Assembly (NCBI GenBank): GCA_963795665.1
Contig: CAWCIP010000027.1
Coordinates: forward strand, 228,248-292,247
DNA: 64,000 nt
From: DASUPK01 sp963795665
GTDB taxonomy: Bacteria > Actinomycetota > Thermoleophilia > Solirubrobacterales > 70-9
Direction of reading: 5' to 3'
Of the stretch, positions 62,410 through 64,000 are shown piece after piece; the first letter of the stretch is position 1, and every line of letters starts with the position of its first letter. Under the pieces are notes generated by a model. That model was not told the origin of the DNA, searched no databases, and saw only the letters and a program-made list of their open reading frames with translations. The position numbers and the translations under genes were made by a program.

Positions 62410-64000
62410 ATGTCCTTCGAAACGATCCTCACCGACGAGATCATCGACGACTACACCAAGGCAGGCTTCTGGCAGAACAAGATCATCACCGACTTCCTCG
62501 ACGAGGTCGTCGCCCGCACCCCGGACAAGACGGCGGCGATCGACCCCCGCCGGCAGGTCACCTTTCGTGAGTTGCTGGCCGAAACGGACCGCTGCGCACT
62601 GGGTCTGCTCGAACTCGGGGTCCAGCCCGGTGACGTGGTGTCGTTCCAGTTGCCGAACTGGATCGAGTTCCTGGTCCTGCATTTCGCGGCCACCCGGATC
62701 GGCGCGGTCAGTAACCCGCTGATCCCGATCTACCGGGATCGTGAGGTCGGCTTCATGGTCGGGTTCGCCGAGTCCAAGGTCCTGGTGGTTCCGCGGGAGT
62801 TCCGCAAGTTCGACTACCCGGCCATGGTGGACCGGCTCCGGCCGACCTGGCCGGCCCTCCAGCACGTGTTCGTTGTCGACGGCCAACCCGGCGATGCGAA
62901 CCCGTCCTGGGAATCGTTCATGGCCACACCGTGGGAGCAACGCCGCGACCCGGCCGAGCTCGCCACGGTGCGCCCGGACCCGAACGAGGTGACGTTGCTG
63001 ATGTTCACCTCCGGTACCACCGGCGAACCCAAGGGCGTCATGCACACCCACAACACCCTCGTGGCGGCCAACCAGCCGCTCCCCGAGCGGCTCGGGGTCG
63101 GCAGCAACAGCGTCATCCACATGGCGTCCACGTTCGCGCACCTCACCGGCATGCTCTACGGAGTGCGCCTACCTACCCAGGTGGGGGCGACCGCGATCTA
63201 CCAGGATGTGTGGAACAACGAGCGGTTCGTCGAACTCATCGAGGAGCACAGGATCACCTATACCTCGGCGGCAACACCGTTCCTGCATGACACCCTGAAC
63301 GCCCCGAACATCGATGCACACGACGTGTCCTCGCTGGTTCGGTTCTGCTGCATGGGCGCCCCTATCCCCCGGCTATCGTCCGGCAGGCCAAGCAGCGGTG
63401 GCCGAAGATGGCAGTGCTGGGTGGCTGGGGGCAGACCGAGACGGCCTGGTCACCCTCGGCATCCCCGGTGACCCCGAGGAGAAGATCGTCGACCGCGACG
63501 GGTACCCCTGGCCCGGGATGCAGATCAGGGTCGTCGACAAGATCGGCACCCCTGCCGCGCCGACACCGACGGCCGGCTGCAGGTCACCGGGCCGTTCCTG
63601 TTCCGGATCGCCAAGCGGCTGGAGATGACCCCGAACTGTTCGACGGCAGATCGTTGACAAGGTGATATCGCCCGAATCGACCCCGACGGGTCCCTGAAGA
63701 TCTCGGCCGCACCAAGACATCATCATCCGCGGCGGAAAGAACATCCCCGTCGCCTATGTCGAGAACATGCTCTACGAGACCCGAATATCGCCTCAGTCGC
63801 AGTCATCGGCATCCCGGACCCCCGATGCAGGAACGGCCTGCGCCTGCATCGTACTCAAACTCCGGCATCGAGGAGTTCACCTTCGCCGAGATGCGGCAGT
63901 TCCTCAGCGAGAAGGAACTGGCCCGCAGTACTGGCCGGAAAGCCTTGAGGTCCTACCCGAACTTCTTCAACGGGCAGCGAAAGATCCAGAAATACCGGCT
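62410..64000 (+). pseudogene. aliA: AliA-like cyclohexanecarboxylate-CoA ligase, frameshifted and cut by the window end
   Basis: ATG 62410 (MSFETILTDEIIDDYTKAGF). Intact to about 63370: adenylation motif LLMFTSGTTGEPKGVMHTHN (P-loop), SVIHMASTFAHLTGMLYGVR. Then at least four shifts: IVRQAKQRWPKMAVLGGWGQ, IPGDPEEKIVDRDGYPWPGM, IARIDPDGSLKIS, DIIIRGGKNIPVAYVENMLY, and FAEMRQFLSEKELAR reaching the window edge. ANL-superfamily order is complete up to the A10 region, so little more than the last 15-20 residues is missing. It activates cyclohexanecarboxylate as the first step of the pathway. Confidence 0.8.

Noticed and set aside
1..64000. CRISPR array
   Set aside because: No run of evenly spaced direct repeats was seen on either strand; the 17-bp repeat set near the tRNA has only three units, one inverted.

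Overview
The window is high-GC DNA with actinobacterial gene content: SigE-type ECF sigma factors, a BTAD-domain protein, a LigD-type NHEJ enzyme and a Tad pilus locus with TadE-like proteins. Genus cannot be fixed from this stretch. It is a mosaic of metabolic chromosome segments and accessory DNA.

Layout. 0-7.6 kb: a run of co-directional genes of unknown role ending in a HET-C/peptidase M15-like/peptidoglycan-binding fusion, an amidohydrolase and an EEP-family hydrolase. 7.7-9.1 kb: a complete IS with perfect 24-bp inverted repeats but a frameshifted transposase. 9.2-14.0 kb: a DUF4268 protein, a LuxR-type regulator, and a less GC-rich trio of unrecognised genes. 14.2-33.2 kb: accessory block with a HicAB module, an AAA+ ATPase, an HNH nuclease, a lone TnpB, and a Tad pilus operon (CpaB, TadZ, TadA, TadB, TadC, mini-pilin, three TadE/G-like proteins, a LysM-BTAD protein, prepilin peptidase). 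33.4-43.5 kb: an intact maltose/maltodextrin module (LacI regulator, MalEFGK-type ABC transporter, two GH13 enzymes). 43.7-46.9 kb: the accessory block resumes (Nudix-like, class II amidotransferase, gamma-glutamylcyclotransferase, DUF3846). 47-53.3 kb: a broken ligD and a Tn554-like tyrosine recombinase trio. 53.6-58.6 kb: IS110 remnant, sigma/anti-sigma/lipoprotein set, broken GH3 gene, tRNA with CAT anticodon. 58.6-64 kb: TetR regulator and an aerobic cyclohexanecarboxylate degradation operon badI-aliB-badH-aliA that runs off the window.

Two DNA-level signals tie the accessory blocks together. The first is a dyad, TACCG-TATTAC-CGGTA, found seven times and always in front of accessory genes (14.9, 17.26, 17.46, 19.67, 21.9, 43.7 and 46.15 kb), so the pilus operon, nuclease, ATPase and small operons probably form one regulon. 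The second is the 10-mer TTGGACAGAA, nine exact copies plus near matches between 21.9 and 46.9 kb, mostly inside genes and in all three reading frames. Neither occurs in the maltose module that lies between the blocks. The simplest reading is an integrated plasmid-like element that has been split or rearranged.

Many genes at 19.5-21.9, 47-49 and 56.5-64 kb are broken by single-base shifts while their protein sequences stay well conserved. This suggests uncorrected indels in the assembly at least as much as true decay; the 10-kb maltose module shows none.
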